This document shows positions 13,402 through 33,809 of a stretch of DNA of 64,000 nt, piece by piece. The DNA lies in assembly GCA_030248295.1 (NCBI GenBank), contig JASANH010001263.1:186001-250000 (forward strand). The letters are read 5' to 3'. The notes beneath the pieces were generated by a model. The model searched no databases, had not been told where the DNA came from, and saw only the letters and a program-made list of their open reading frames with translations. This stretch comes from Mesodorylaimus sp. YZB2_4. Its lineage: Eukaryota; Nematoda; Enoplea; Dorylaimida; Dorylaimidae. Position 1 is the stretch's first letter, and every line of letters starts with the position of its first letter. Both the position numbers and the translations under genes were made by a program.

Positions 13402-14818
13402 ATGCGACCTGCATTTTTTGGTGAAGTGGTATTCCCGCGCAGTCGAGCTGTGGACGAAGAGTACGGTGATGATTTCGATGAAGATGTCCGATCGACCAGC
13501 CACGTCGAGATCGAAAAGAAATGTGATCTCGCCAAGGTCTCGTCGTCGATCAAGTATCTCGTGATCGCTAGTGGATTCCATCCTTCGAGTGAGTGCCTAC
13601 TGATTCTTTGAATAATCGATTTAATTATTTTATTTTCTAGATTTTGCAAAAATTTATTTAATTCCGAGCCAGCCGATACCGGAATTGATGTTCACTTTGA
13701 AAGTGCTGCCTAGGAGTATTGGCGACGATGAGTACGATAGCACTGGCGATCGACCGGTTGCAACTTCGGTGCTCGACTTCTATTTCGTGCCTGGTACGAA
13801 CAGTTTGATTGGCGTGACCTCGTCGAAGTATGCTCCGTCGGTGGGCGTGACTGGCATGGTTGTTGCTAAGGTAAGCGGCTGTCGGGTGCCTCTTTGGGGG
13901 CCTAAGAGAGCAGTGCATTGACAATTAGGTTGGTGACGACGTTTGATGTTGCTGTCGATTTTGAGGCCAGATTTAAGATAGCCTTTTTCCAGCTATTTGA
14001 GCACGTGGCGGCAGTTTTGCCTTCGACTAGGATCTTTGTGCTGGATTTCAAGTCATCGGCCCTGTATAAGTCCTTTGATCGATCGGATGTGGAAGATTGT
14101 TTGTCCACGTATGGTATGGTTCGGGTGCTCGTTACCAGCAAGGCCAAATCAGAGAAGAAGGGCAAGTTGATTCAGTTGGAAATGCCAAATACGATTGACG
14201 GGTTGGCTGGTGCAGGTAAGATTAGTGAGAGTCTATGGGCCGGTGCATGGACTGGGAATGTCAGGACTGTTAGCCTGGTGCTGGAGCTTCATGCTCACGA
14301 CTTACTCACATCACCTAATCATGTACTACTAGGGAAGCACCAGGGGTGAGACCCAAAATACATGTGCTACCAAAGCACTAGTATGGTAGGGCTGATTGAC
14401 AATCATACTTATTTGGTGATTTGATTGTGTTCAGACACTAGTGTGGTCACGATGGCATCAGGAGAGTCTATTCAATGTAATACTCCCAGTCTAGATCAGC
14501 CGTTGACCAGTGATCTTGCACTTATCCCATCTTCTTTCAGTTATGGCACGTTGCGAACTCGATGGCCATCGGGCTATGACCATTGTACTATACGGGCTAG
14601 ACTCGGACGAGACGATTCGTTCAAATATTACACGATTTCGAACATTCCTGGAAGAAATAGAGTGCTTCAAATCGACGTTGTTGAACCAAGTGAGTGCAAA
14701 AACTGATCGTGAGTTCTCATTACTGAAGTTCTTTTTTTAGGAAGGCGAGTCTACGATTCATGCAAAAGTATCAGCTCTACTTCGACGCACTGCTCCTCTG
14801 TCTTCGTTGTTCGGATGA
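13402..14818 (+). CDS. PSMG1: proteasome assembly chaperone 1-like
   Basis: Five exons: join(13402..13588,13641..13870,13993..14215,14541..14689,14741..14818), 288 residues, the same length as human PSMG1. The N-terminus MRPAFFGEVV matches the start of PSMG1 (AATFFGEVV), followed by an acidic stretch, a central alpha/beta region (KYLVIASGF, YFVPGTNSLIGVTSSKYAP) and a C-terminal segment CELDGHRAMTIVLYG that aligns with the PSMG1 LSYCQVW...LYLCY region. PSMG1 pairs with PSMG2 to scaffold assembly of the 20S proteasome alpha ring. The gene starts 368 bp after the acyltransferase stop, on the same strand. The middle of the protein is divergent, so the identification rests on the ends, the length and the frame continuity across four introns. 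Confidence 0.65.
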
Positions 14819-15513
14819 GAGTAATATGGTTCTGATGAAGTGAGCCCGTACTTCGTGCCCTTGCAGACGGTCAGAGAGTTCTAATTGGGCATCGCTTTTG
14901 CGGTTAAGTATGTGAATAAAGGAGAAAGGGAATCTGCCCTGATTCGGGGTTGTCTAGACACCAGAGTAGACTGTGTTCCCGTGGACTGAGTATCTCTCGA
15001 GTCGTTCGAGAGCACATGAAAAACCCGTGCAATGAGCTGTCGCCATCTGTTTTCGCTTGTTGGCACGACGGGGGTTTCACAGTGTTCGTCCGCGAATATA
15101 TTTTGTCAGCTGTAAGTAATTGAAAGGTGTGAAATAATGCACCCCGAGTGGCTGTTGTCCCGCAGTGAAACATATCCTTTGGCAAAGTATGACAAGACTA
15201 GTCAGCCCCGGCTTAGCTTGTCGACTAGAGGAGGATTTGTGCTGTGCTGGCCGTCCAACGCGGAACGAGTCGGCTGTTGGGCCGTAGCTAGAGAAAATCA
15301 TTAGAGCTAGGGCCAGAGGTATTGATTAGTAGGGCACAGTGGGAGTGGCCGCGTCGTCGCAGCGCCTGCATATATGGCCAGCGGAAGATGAAGCTAGAGT
15401 TGGCCGTTTTTTCCTTAGAGAACGAGGAGGTGATGTCTTGACGAGCAGAGCAAAGGCGCAAGGTGAACGAGGCTGTTCCAGATTTTGTTTGTTCAAGAAA
15501 GAGTCAAAATTTG
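14819..15513. other. intergenic, nothing recognised
   Basis: 5' flank of the Ly6-like gene. Short open frames on both strands lack family features, and no terminal repeats were noticed. Confidence 0.3.
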
Positions 15514-16357
15514 ATGGAATACTTAAATTGGATTGTTGCCATCGTATTCGTCATGTTGCTCGATATTAATGATGGTGAGTGTAAACTGGGCCTCGTATGT
15601 CTGGAAGCCAACCCAGGGCAGACTAGAAAAGGAAGGCGCTAGTGTGCATGCTTGATATTGCTCCATGGCTTTGCCACCTCCTGTCCAAGCTACCCCTTTA
15701 ACAGTGCCCGCAGGCTTCCTCGTCGCTGCCTCTAATTTGCTCGATTCCGACTGCCTACAGGACGGCGATTATGCGCTCATATCAAGCTTGCCGGGCCACT
15801 GCACGGGCTCTTGCCTTGTACGGCAGCCCCGCCAGACTGACAGTACTGTGTGACCCGAGTCCTCTGCTGCTCTTCAGCTAGTGGCATCGACTGTTACGTA
15901 TGCACATCGATCAATCGATCAGACCCTCATTGCGAGGATTCGTTCAACACCAGTTACCCGGGAGTGGACTACTTGCAGAGGGAGTGCATGGGGTACAGGA
16001 AAGAACGACGAGGCTACTTCCCAGCCGATCACTGCATCAAAATCGCCGGTGTCTCTAGTAAGTCCCTCTCCCCCTGCCCCCTCGCCTCCACCACACAATG
16101 CTCTTCCAGCCAAGAACTACAGCCACACGATCATGATCCGGACGTGCGCCCTGGACAGTGGTACGCTGACGGCCGACACAGAGATCGTCCGCATGAGTCA
16201 CTGCGGGCACTTCATCTTCGACGGGGTTCCATTCAGCGGATGCGTTCAATCGTGTCAAACGGACGGATGCAACGGCGCCGTGCCGAGCACGCCACTCACT
16301 TCTCTTCTCACAGTGTTATGCGCTTTTATAGTTTATGTCAATAAAATAGAACTGTAA
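15514..16357 (+). CDS. Ly6/quiver-type GPI-anchored cysteine-rich protein
   Basis: Three exons: join(15514..15574,15878..16057,16110..16357), 162 residues. A hydrophobic signal peptide (LNWIVAIVFVMLL, residues about 4-16) precedes a three-finger Ly6/uPAR-type domain: CYVCTSINRSDPHCED, GYFPADHCIKIAG, MIRTCA, and the closing CVQSCQTDGCN with the CN pair that ends Ly6 domains. A hydrophobic C-terminal tail (SLLTVLCAFIVYV) fits a GPI-attachment signal. The spacing resembles the invertebrate quiver/sleepless group, which are membrane-tethered modulators of channels and receptors; the partner here is unknown. A possible AATAAA overlaps the last codons (VNKIEL). It is convergent with EHBP1, 227 bp away. 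Confidence 0.85.
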
Positions 16358-16584
16358 CGCATTGGGTCAATACAAGTGGAGACAATACTTGCAGTGCAAA
16401 TGCCTGGAATTTCTACGCAACTTAATACAAACAGCAAATCCAGGAAACACTGGTCATAAACTTACAGCAAATAGCCCTCAACGCAACTGGTAACGAGACT
16501 GGCGTACCCTCGGCGGAGTACTATACTAAGTACGGTAGCTGAACGAGGGTCAGTGGGTGAGAAACTTAAACTACAAAGCGTGCC

Positions 16585-19500
16585 CTACATGATAGAGCAG
16601 TTCTTCTGATCGTCGCTGACCAATGGTATCGATTGATTGATCATATTCTCAGCCAGTTCTTCTGCCTCTTGAGTTCTAAAAGTTTTGATATGTTAAACTA
16701 TACACCCACATCCACGCTAAACGCATTACCCTTGCTCATGGGCGATCAGTTGCTGCGCTAGTTCATCTCTTCTATTCACAATTACAATCAGCTTTTCCAT
16801 CAAAGCATCGATTTGCCTCTTGTGAACTTCCGTTTTCTCGAATTCTATAAATCCCACCCAATGAAACCACGGCAAACAAGCTATTTCATCTGAACGCACC
16901 TTCAAGTTTCATCAGCTCCCCAAGCTGTTTCTGGACATCATGGAAACGCTCTTCGTGCTCTCGAATCTGTTCCCTAAACAAGAAATATAGCTCGTCAAAA
17001 CCTACAATGCGTAATAATCTCTGCATTAAAACACTTACAATATGTTCAGATATGCCTCCCGTCGCGTTAACATATTCCTTTCGTTGAGCAAACTCAAATA
17101 TTCGTTCATCAAAGCCTGTTCAAGCTCTTTCGAAGAGGCTGCAAAAAATAAAACCAAACTGTTATTGGCACCTAAAAGGTCACTTAGGTCCTTCTAAGAA
17201 ATCATTTTACGCGTTTTCTCCTGCTCCCAGGCCTTGCGAATAATAACTGTCCCGCCAGAGGTGACAATGCTTTTCCTTACAAGCCCACCTCCCTACACAG
17301 CCAGCTGAGCCTTCATTCGTTCAAGAGCTAAGCAACATCGTCGCAACACGACACGACGGTCACAAATACTGCTCCCTTCCGGCTCTCATCGAGAACGACT
17401 GACGTAATAAGGAAGGCACACCCCTCAGTTTTTCACTCCCCACAGTTGCTTATGAGAGCCCGATAAAACCCTTACTCACCATCGAGTGCTTTTCGCCACC
17501 GTTTCTCTACGTCAGCGGCGTTTTGGTCTAGAATACGTTGTCGTTGCGCGAGTTGCTCCATTTCCTCCAATATTTGCTCGCGCGTTCTTGTATCTCTCTG
17601 AAAAGATCCAACTTCAAAAATCGGTCAAGCTATGCAGCTTACAAGCCCTCTTACTTCTAGAGCATCGTCGTGTTTTGAAGGAACGAAATTCGATTCCACA
17701 GTTCCAGTGTCATTACCATTTTGGGCGCGATTTAACAGCTCTTTCGGCTACAAACAGATCAGTGTAATGTCAGAAACTAATCATCGACCAGTCACACTTT
17801 ATTTACCACAGATATGCTGCGCCGTTCCTTCTGATAAGAAAATCGACTAGAAAGAAAGTTTATGCTTTGAGACAGCTCCTGTGTACGCATTGAACCGAAT
17901 CGCCTGAACCGGTCGAAAGCGCCACCTTCGGCTTGTTGCACTGCTTCTTTGAGAGATTCTTTCGTTACCACAGATTGGGCTAAAAGTACACGATACTGTA
18001 TGTGAAAAAAAAGAGCAGACATTTTTGTTTCATACCTATGTATTGTCGATGCTCCGGTGTCGTCTGCCTTGTTGTTGGCGCTGAATTTGACGATGTCTGA
18101 TTGGGTTTATTGGATCGAGGGGGCCAAAGTTCTTCATTGACCGAGGCAATCATTTCCGAGATCCTGACCACGTTTTGCGGCCGTTGTTGCGCTTCTTTGA
18201 CCAGTTGACGAGCCCGTTCTTTCAGTTCCTGCCTTCTTTTTTCCTCCTGAAATAAGGAGCCCCATTATTGCTGACTGACTAGGTAACACTGTACGCAATC
18301 TCGCACAATTTGCATACCTCTGGTGACAAGGCATCGTTTGACATCCTGTTATCATCGGACTGGAACTGCTGCAACAGCATTCTTGCTCGACGCTTCAAAT
18401 CTTCTTGACGATCACCCGATCCGCTGTTGGTAATTGGCGTCAACGCGGGAGGACGACTCAGAACAGCAGCTGCCGTAGACTGACGATTTTCACTACCGTT
18501 GACAACCGGTGCTACGGGAGTCGATGCGGGGCTTGCGGTCGGGGTCGTAGTCGTTGGCGAAGTTGGCAACACCAGCTTCTGATCAATAGACGTCGTCACT
18601 TTCTTTTCCGATGAATCGGTGGCCTGTTCATCTTCTCCATCGCTGTCGAACGGATTCATCAATTGGTTTCGGGTCATTAACTGTTTCTGACTGCCGGGTG
18701 ATGGAGACTTCTCTCTGCCACTCGACGGGGTCGATTTGACGCTGGCTGGACTTTTCCTTCGTTCTTCGATTGACGGAGACTCCGATTTTGTCGATTCGCT
18801 TTCACGGCGACCGTCTTCATGATGAAAAGCAGGTGCCGACCATGGGGAGTGCACTGAAGCCCGTTGACCCGCCGCACCAAGATTTTGACCAGTAAGGGCT
18901 GCTCTCAAGTTGTACACGTAACTGGTGACGGCAATCTTGTCCGGAACGACCATAATTACCATCTCTTCCGGGTCGATCAATTTGGGTACACCCAACGTGG
19001 CCGCGGCATCGAAAGCTTTCTTGCAATTCGCTCGAATATCCTCTGCATTTAAGGAGCTGAAATTTCCGATCAGATCGGGCTTATATCGATGGATCAAAGC
19101 GCAGAAGGCCAGGCCATTGCGCCAGCATTTGCTGAAATCCACAATATTGACACCACGATAACCTCGGGTAACAGCTTGACACCAGGATAATAGATCAGCT
19201 CCAGCGGACGGCAATTCGGACAGGGTATCGTGAGCAGGTACAGGTGCCTAAAATGCAACAAGGGATTAGTAGGTCGTGTTTGGCAATCGAAAAATTAGCA
19301 TTACTGTGCTGTGGCTTTCGGGAGCCTTGATCTTCTCCGGCACCTCTTTTACGGACCATGACTGACGTGGCGATCGCGATTCGTCACGTGTCGTTTGCAA
19401 AATGCCACTCACGCCAACTGTCTGAAACAACGAGGTTGCAGAATCCGCGACAGACGAGGGCTTCGCGATCGGAGACGGAGATGCAGCAATTGGAGGCAAA

Positions 19501-20523
19501 GGGGCAAAAGCAGGAGAAGGAGACCGCTTCGGTGAACGTTCTGGGCGCCAAGCATCCGCGATTTCAGACGCCATCGAAGCGATTTCTGATGGCAGAGGCC
19601 TAGGCTGAGAGTCATCGGGCGATATTGGCGGCGATGCTGCGCCCATTGAATGAGAACTTTCGCCAGGACTTATATTGTCTAATTCGGCCAATTCAGCGAT
19701 GTCCTGAAAAACAAAGAGTTCACTGGGTTTTACGATTCGAAGAGACAGCGACAGATCAAGTTGAACATACCGCTTTGTGATGACTGACAGACATTGCACT
19801 GGCAACGCTTTGCATGTCGTCGTCTAATGCATTGCCTTCCTTCAGCATTTGACATGATAACACCAGTTTCATCGTGGCGCAGTCCACATGTTCGCACATA
19901 GGTTTCAGCTTTAGCTGCAATTCCGTTTGCGTACCGGGCAGTTCGTTGATAAAAAGACGCAAATTCAAACTGATACCAGCCAGGGCTTTTCGTTTTCCAC
20001 GTGGAGATACACCTTCCACGATAAAAGTCCATTCTTTATCGTCAAAAGTTTGTTGTCTGGAATCACGGTACAACGTTGTAACGATCTCCAGGTTCGCCGG
20101 TTCTTCGGGTGGCCATACGATAATGCCTCGGTACGGATCAGTTATTGACGGCTCCCACTGATGGTCCTGAACAAAAAAAGTTTAATAAATGTGATGCTGA
20201 CTCATTACTAGCTTTCGAAGTCATAGGCTGCCGATCGAACATACGTATGAATTATAGAAACCGCAAACGTAACAATGACTATGCCTACTCAGACCTACCC
20301 ACAAACTCGACCAAGCGAGGAAGGCTAACAAACACTTCTCTAATGAAGGGTAGGTACATACTTTCGTTACATATCGCCTTCGTCGATGAACCCATGCGAC
20401 GGCTACTTTTTGAGGTTGCCATTTCCGTCCGCAATGAATGTTCAATTCTTGTAGCTGGCAGTCGAATTTGTACTTGGCCGCTTTCTTATTCGACCGTTGA
20501 ATCTTTCGCCACACCAAACTCAT
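16585..20523 (-). CDS. EHBP1: EH-domain-binding protein 1
   Basis: Twelve exons: complement(join(16585..16675,16730..16844,16900..16973,17039..17138,17480..17597,17655..17747,17807..17979,18036..18246,18318..19247,19305..19703,19771..20166,20362..20523)), 953 residues with the frame kept through all eleven introns. The N-terminal C2 domain (residues 1-185) begins MSLVWRKIQRSNKKAAKY and includes DDKEWTFIVEGVSPRGKRKA. A low-complexity Ser/Pro linker follows. The single calponin-homology domain (about 330-440) has LLSWCQAVTRGYRGVNIVDF, WRNGLAFCALIHRYKPDLI and PEEMVIM. A second Ser/Pro linker leads to a C-terminal bivalent Mical/EHBP Rab-binding (bMERB) helical region. The last four residues, CSIM, form a CaaX prenylation box. 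EHBP1 links Rab8/Rab10 membranes to EHD proteins and actin in endocytic recycling. NPF motifs needed for EH binding were not obvious: MNPFDSD in the linker is one candidate. Confidence 0.95.
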
Positions 20524-22115
20524 CTCTCTTTAGTTGGTTTCTTTGGCCCCGAAATCTGTCAATCTATTTCTTCCATTGGGCTATTTAAAAGAACAGAACA
20601 TCTCTTCCTGCAAAACTTCTGTGCAGTTCCCACTCGGGACCTGGAGACGCACACCTGTGCATGTTTCTGCAGTCAGCTGCATGAAAGCGGGAAATTCAAA
20701 ATTTGCACGCAGGCAAGTGGGCTATCTGATTTTGTCGAAAGTTCAGAAAACCAGATTTAGCGCGGTTGGGTGACTCGTCGCTGCGCTTGTGATGGTAAGG
20801 AGATAGACGAATTGAATCACTCTGGTTTCGGTTATCGCTCTTACTCCTCACTCAGAGACCACTCATCCGTTCTGCTACTTCCAGCGGTTAGTCATGACCA
20901 CAGAGTATAATAGGGGCGTCGATGTTTACGGAAAGATACGAGTACGTGCCACTCGCTTCTATTATTGTTAGGAGCACCCAAACTCGAAGAGAAGTTGCTT
21001 CAGATTTTGTTTCTAAATTAAGCTTTTCTTGCATAAAAGACCAGTGCCAATGATATTGAGTCATGTTTGTGCACCATATACTGTAATTTGATAAACAAAA
21101 TGATCATTAGAAGGGAAAAAGGTCAAGAATTTCATTTCCCAGTGGTCCCCCTTTACAATACAGAATTTACCCTCTGCTGAGTGTGGCCCCTTGTGAACTA
21201 GGAGATACTGTGGTCTGCAGCTGTGAAACTCTCAACGCGCACTTATCGTTAGAACCGTCTTGCCAGATCTGCCTTCACACTCACCAGGGGGCACTATCAT
21301 CAGCGTATGATTAGTATAATGATGCAGTTGCCATCTCTACCATGATTATAATTTTCTGGTTCATAAATTTTTTGAGCAGCCTGAAAGGCAGAGCCGAGCT
21401 GGTGTAGGAGAGGGGAAGAGAGATGAAGCTCTCCAAACCTTGGCACGGTTGCCGTGAGTGACAGCCCGCAAAGGACACGTGTCACGCAAGCATCGGTCCA
21501 ACATCTTACGATGAGCAAAACTTAGGCACGTCTCGAGTGGCTAGTTTCAACTGGAGCGTAGATGCTGCACTGCACTTGACAGGACAGGGTCGATTTTGAA
21601 TCGCCCCGTAACAGTATGTTGGCCAGTCTAGTCTCTCCTCGTTCCCCAGGTATTCAGCAAGAATCTGCTCAGGGGATCGCGATCAACCAGCTGGCTTTTT
21701 GTCCCAGGTCAGGCTCCTTGTGTCCGTGTGTGTGGCTGTGTGAGTGTGTGTGTGTTGGCCTGTAGGAGAAGCTAGTGTACGTTGTTGCCTCAGTTTCCTG
21801 GTGCACACAGTGTTTTAGTTGTCCTTGTTTGTTGCCCGCTCGATAACACTTCCAGGCGAGACCGATAACCCGAGGTTGACGAACATATCGGACCCAGGTT
21901 CAGAAGCTTCCCTGCATTGATTTGAGATCTTCCTCCGCCGCCATGTCTTTTCCAGTGGGTGCAATCCAGTCTGTCACACACATTCCCCTTACCGTTTACC
22001 ATTCGAAAAATAAGTGCGCGACCACAGACATTATCAGGGACGCTGACGTGGCCTTTGAACTGCGCAATGCCTGAAAGTGCAGCAGCAGGAAGCTCACACA
22101 ATGATCATAGTACAC
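20524..22115. other. intergenic between EHBP1 and SINE/BiP block
   Basis: 5' flank of EHBP1. A GT-rich microsatellite-like stretch lies at about 21720-21760. Short open frames only. No terminal repeats noticed. Confidence 0.35.
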
Positions 22116-22470
22116 GCGGTCACGGCGGTGCAGTGGTTCGGCATTCGTCTCTCCGTATTGGCTGACTCGTCGTCCCGGGTTCAATTCCCGGTGACGGAGG
22201 TCGGTCTGCGAACAATAAACCCTCGCTGACCTTGCACGCCAGGCTGTGGGGACTACCCGGTACCGTCGAGGTGCTTCGAGGGGAGAGACGGAAGCTAAAC
22301 GAGCAGACAGTCAGCTGTCACAGCCCACCCGCCATCGTACTCGGTGGTCAGTCCAAAATGCCCTCGCTTGGAGGTGCGTCTAGTGGAGACACTGCTGTGT
22401 GTGCTAGTCCCCCCACAGTTGCTCATAAGGTTTGACTGCTGACCGGCTATACAATAGGCAAAACGGGCTT
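22116..22470 (+). mobile_element. tRNA-derived SINE, family 1
   Basis: Head about 22116 with CACGGCGGTGCAGTGGTTCG (A-box-like) and CCCGGGTTCAATTCCCGG (B box in a T-arm-like stem). The body CCTCGCTGACCTTGCACGCC follows, then GTACCGTCGAGGTGCTTCGA, CCCACCCGCCATCG and a tail ACCGGCTAT...GCAAAACGGGCTT. Same order as the copies at 38600 and 50536. Probably RNA polymerase III-transcribed in origin and mobilised by a LINE elsewhere (inference). Confidence 0.8.
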
Positions 22471-22700
22471 ACACCTAGAAGCAACAATGATAACTAGCAG
22501 CTAAGGATTTCACAGCTTGGCTGCGTCCATGATAACTCCAGGGAACACGGGTCACAATACTTTAACTCATGTTTATCGGGATTCAACAAACTAAATATGG
22601 TTTTAAAAACACTAAATTGCACGAGAGCCAGTTCGACGGAACGTAAATAGAATTTGATTACATTTTTACTCTAAACTTAAAAATGACCATATTTGTCCAA

Positions 22701-27246
<4,546 letters not shown>

Positions 27247-27400
27247 TTTTAATCGATTCCCTTCGTTTTTAGTTGTTTTGTAACTTTTATCTTTCTGACT
27301 TGCAGTTTGAAATGAACTGCAAGAAAGCAAGAGAGCACAACGTCTTGCAACTGCGAGGAGGCGACGATCGAGGAGCGGCCTCACCTGATTGGTCAGTCGT

Positions 27401-27421
27401 GGGGGGGGGGGGGGGGGGGGG
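27401..27421. repeat. poly-G tract of 21 bases in 5' region of the BiP-like gene
   Basis: 21 consecutive G on the plus strand, about 155 bp upstream of the start codon of the 22701-27246 gene (C on its coding strand). Similar runs are at 24021-24036, 37646-37664 (C) and 48095-48112. Confidence 0.9.
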
Positions 27422-27608
27422 AAGAAGGCGGTACACACGCGACGAACGAAAGATTTTTATCAAAGAAGACAACAACAACTTTATCTCTCAAAGAATTAAT
27501 GAGAGAAAATCTGACAGGAAAAACCTAAGCATTTTTGCACTTCTCGAAAAAACTACTACCTCCTCCTCAAAAATCGACAAAAATTGAATGTACCACAAAA
27601 ATTCAGAA

Positions 27609-30037
27609 TTACAGCTCATCGTGTTCCAAATCATCGTCATCGTCACTTGCATAGCTTTCGTCAAATTCGTCGCCGAAGCTCGTTTGTTCACGCTCCGTCT
27701 TTTCTTCTTGTTCATCACCATCCTCATCATCCTTTTTGGGGGGCGGAGGAGGAGGAGAGTCATTGCCGTCGAAATTATCACCATGACCACCTCCGTACAA
27801 GGCTCGAAAAATAGGGTTCATGATATCGTCCAACTGTCTCCTTTGTTCCAGGAGTTGTTCTGTGGTTGCGCCTCGATTGATTTCCAACCATTCTATCTTA
27901 TCGCTAATCACTTTCGATATGAGGTCTTTTTCGTCAGGCGACAGTTTTCCGCCGAGCTTACTCTTGTCACTCACTTGCTTTTTCAAACTGTAGACGTGAG
28001 AATGGAACGAATCCAAGATTTCCAAATGCTCTTTGTCCTGCCTGTCCTTGTCGGCGTATTTCGAGGCGTCTTTGATCATTCGTTCAACTTGATTGGGATG
28101 CAGCTTGTGATTCTTGTTGACCTTTATTTGCTCTGTGTATCCAGTTCCTATGTCTTCAGCCGACACGTGCAGGATACCATCCACGTCGATTTCAAATGTG
28201 ACTGATACATGCACCGTAGTTCTCGGAGCGGGAGGAAGCCCTATCATATCGATACGACCCAAGTAGTGGTTATCCTTGACCAAGGGGCGTTCGCCTTGGT
28301 AGACCTAAAAGTTTTAAGGAACTGTGAAACTAGATCAGAAAGCCTGAAATGGACTGCTTACCTCGATTCGCATGTGTTCTTGATAATCGTAAGCAGTCTG
28401 ATAGGTTTGTGTTCTTTTAGTGGGAACGACCGTGTTGCGAGGAATGATCCTCGACATTAACCCACTGCCCACCGAAGTACCCATCGACAACGGAGTGACA
28501 TCCAACAAAACCAATGTACCCGTATCTACAAGCAAAGCTACACTATTAGACACATACAGAAGCGACATAAACCTTACCTTCTTCGCCGGATATAACGCCC
28601 GCCTGGATGGCGGCACCATAAGCAACAGCTTCGTCTGGGTTGATGGCACGATTCGGCTCCTTGCCCATGAAGAAATCTTGTATCAGTTGCTGGATCTTGG
28701 GAATTCGGGTGCTGCCGCCGACCAAGACCACTTCGTCAATCTCTTCTTTGCCCATTCCGCTGTCAGTCAAAACGTTTTGTACTGGTATTAAGGTCGACGC
28801 AAAAAGATCCTAAAAAACGTTTTCATATCAAGCAAGAGTCTGAAATGAAAGAGCAAGTCTCACCATATTTAGTTCTTCGAATTTCGCCCGAGTCAATGTT
28901 TCACTGAAGTCCTCATTGTTGCTGAAAGACTCGATCTCGATGCGAACCTGATGTTGGCTACTCAAAGCGCGTTTTCCTTTCTCCACTTCGCGACGCAGTT
29001 TCTGGACGGCTCGATTGTCTTGACTGATGTCCTTTCCCGTCTTCTTTTCATGCAGCTTCAACAGATAGTCCACGACGCGGCGATCAAAATCTTCGCCGCC
29101 CAAGTGCGTATCGCCGCTCGTGGCCGACACTTCAAAGACGCCGTTATCGATAGTCATCAAAGTGACATCGAAAGTTCCACCGCCAAGATCGTAGATGAGG
29201 ACAGTTTGTTCGGTTTCTTGCTTATCCAAACCGTACGCAATGGCTGCCGCAGTCCTAAAACAAGGTTCGATTAGTAATCGTGATCGAAGCATATGATCGA
29301 CTTACGGTTCGTTTATAATGCGGACTACATTCATACCGGCAATCGTTCCGGCAGTTTTCGTTGCTGAACGTTGAGCATCGTTGAAATAGGCGGGGACAGT
29401 GACGACGGCGTGCTTAACTGGTTTCCCCAAGTATCCTTCGGCAATTTGCTTCATTTTGCCCAGGACCATAGCTGAAATTTCTTCTGGGGCAAATCGTTTA
29501 GTCACGTTTCCGACTGATACCTCGACATACGGCTTGTTACCCTTGTTTATTGTCTACATGGGAGGAAAATAGCCACGTAAGCTAACTGTTAGAGTTTCGC
29601 AAGAATAATGGAACTATTACCTTGAATGGCCACGTTTTTATGTCTTTTTGTACGGTTGGATCGGCCCAACCGCGTCCGATCAAACGTTTTGCATCGAAAA
29701 TAGTATTCTCGGGATTCGAAGTGAGTTGATTCTTTGCCGCGTCGCCGATCAACCGGGAGCCTTCGGGAGTAAAGGCGACGTAGGACGGTGTGATTCGATT
29801 TCCTTGATCGTTAGCTATGATCTCAACTCGACCATTCTTGAATATGCCGACGCAAGAATAAGTCGTGCCCAAATCGATACCGATAATAGTTGTATTTTCT
29901 TTTTTGGTCTCGTTCTTCATTTTTTCTTCCATCAATTTCTGGCGTTTTTCCTTCGATTTCTTATTTTGTTGACCGCGCTTTCCATCCGTTTCTAGCAAAA
30001 GAAGTGACAATATGACAAGGGCAATAAATAATTTCAT
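27609..30037 (-). CDS. HSPA5: ER chaperone BiP/GRP78 (HSP70 family) with HDEL
   Basis: Six exons: complement(join(27609..28304,28362..28525,28578..28809,28864..29254,29306..29553,29621..30037)), 715 residues. A signal peptide ([15 protein letters not shown]) is followed by an unusually long Lys/Glu-rich segment ([14 protein letters not shown]...), then ATPase-domain motifs [40 protein letters not shown] and the SBD from [11 protein letters not shown]. The C-terminus has a run of Pro (PPPPPPKK), an acidic tail and HDEL as the final four residues, the ER-retrieval signal. BiP folds secretory proteins in the ER lumen with ATP. The charged N-terminal insert and the proline run are not typical of BiP. 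It is a tandem partner of 22701-27246 with the same five intron positions. Confidence 0.95.
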
Positions 30038-33375
<3,338 letters not shown>

Positions 33376-33809
33376 CTCGATCGATCACCTGTCGGACGGG
33401 TACTCAGTCGCTACGGGATGACTTTTAACAAGTTTATTTGACCGCTACGATCGATACCAAACCGGATCTTCGCTGCACGCAAGCAAGAAGAAAGAATGCT
33501 GCTACTTCGCCTATTTTCACGCGAATTTCCAATCTTTTGTCATAAGCAGCAAAACCAAGAGGAAAATTCAAACGGATGCTGCAGGGGTCTCTACAGCATC
33601 CGTAGGGCTGCAGGAGTTGCGCGTCACGTCTTCGAGGCTGTCGATGGGTCGCATCATTCTTCACTGATTGGTCGTAGTTCGCTTCAGTTGGCAAATCCTC
33701 CTCGCCCAATCTTTTCAAACTTTACATTCCCTCAGTAGAGACGCCTCCTGATACCACTGTGCGACAAACCGAGCGGCGGTGGACTGACGTGAGCGAGCGA
33801 GCTGCTGCC

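Noticed and set aside
22130-22200. Candidate functional tRNA gene (A and B boxes)
   Set aside because: The acceptor stem does not close, and the same head recurs with the same long body at several loci, so it is a SINE.
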